A program made the translations under genes and the position numbers. A model generated the notes under the pieces. It saw only the letters and a list, made by a program, of their open reading frames with translations, was not told the origin of the DNA and did not search any database. This document shows positions 63,286 through 64,000 of a DNA stretch of 64,000 nucleotides, piece after piece. The DNA is from Pararobbsia alpina_A (lineage in GTDB: Bacteria > Pseudomonadota > Gammaproteobacteria > Burkholderiales > Burkholderiaceae), in contig NZ_OZ221287.1 in NCBI RefSeq assembly GCF_965118125.1, positions 1 to 64,000 of the forward strand. Direction: 5' to 3'. Every line of letters starts with the position of its first letter. The stretch's first letter is position 1.

Positions 63286-63412
63286 GTCATCCTGTGCTGA
63301 GCGGTGCTCGCGCCGTTCCGGCGTCAGTGCACGCGGGCTTCGGCGCGCGAGCCCGCAGCCCTGCGCGGGCGCGCCATATCTGGCTTGTTTATCGGCCCAA
63401 ACGAAACGAAGT

Positions 63413-64000
<588 letters not shown>

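Noticed and set aside
61273..63300. Plus-strand frame of 675 codons opposite the TPR/GT9 gene
   Set aside because: Antisense shadow; the minus strand carries clear TPR and GT9 motifs.

Overview
The window looks like the start of the main chromosome of a Burkholderiaceae bacterium (Burkholderia, Paraburkholderia or a close relative; the species cannot be read from the sequence). The evidence is the dnaA-dnaN-gyrB order at the left edge, high GC coding bias, a Burkholderia-type general porin, and the beta-proteobacterial rsmI/yraN/diaA/dolP/cytochrome c block. The window opens inside dnaA and closes inside a TPR-glycosyltransferase gene.

Layout. 1-5.0 kb: replication initiation and gyrase genes. 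5.0-7.2 kb: an insertion-like segment with a 52-bp near-perfect palindrome followed by an ATPase/DUF4276 (TOPRIM-like) gene pair, a candidate defence module. 7.3-10.3 kb: a chemoreceptor and a porin. 10.5-17.3 kb: a catabolic-looking operon (LeuC-like, LeuD-like, PdxA-like, haloacetate dehalogenase-like hydrolase, MFS transporter) divergent from its LysR regulator. 17.3-19.9 kb: an AT-richer accessory patch beside tRNA-Ala, with an unknown membrane protein and a decayed IS256-family transposase. 20-23.4 kb: cytochrome c, DolP lipoprotein, DiaA, YraN and RsmI. 23.5-26.8 kb: RlpA preceded by a highly structured 0.4-kb leader with its own TATAAT box, a SigJ-type ECF sigma factor and a stand-alone ClpP paralogue. 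27.5-29.8 kb: a MazG-like pyrophosphohydrolase plus a nuclease-helicase fusion (DUF2075 type), a second candidate defence module. 30.1-31.4 kb: a metallo-beta-lactamase-fold hydrolase coupled to a DEDD exonuclease.

31.5-51.8 kb is a large Wzx/Wzy-type exopolysaccharide locus. One minus-strand unit carries a Crp/Fnr regulator, an undecaprenyl-phosphate sugar-1-phosphate transferase, a GT2 glycosyltransferase, the OPX export lipoprotein, a BY-kinase/co-polymerase, a polymerase and two GT4 enzymes. A plus-strand GT4 gene with its own terminator follows. A second minus-strand unit carries a secreted beta-propeller protein, a flippase and two more GT4 enzymes.

52.5-60.8 kb holds the most unusual system in the window: six tightly packed, mostly overlapping genes encoding a carrier protein, an acyl-CoA dehydrogenase-like flavoprotein, an amino acid:[carrier protein] ligase derived from a class II tRNA synthetase, a DUF1839 protein, a GH2 beta-mannosidase-like protein with an altered acid/base motif, and a tandem alpha/beta hydrolase with unusual nucleophile elbows. 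Together they suggest that an amino acid is activated, loaded on the carrier, oxidised, and then transferred or processed next to a polysaccharide locus; the product is unknown. The window ends with two tandem TPR/GT9-like glycosyltransferase genes. No CRISPR array, rRNA gene or intact insertion sequence was seen.
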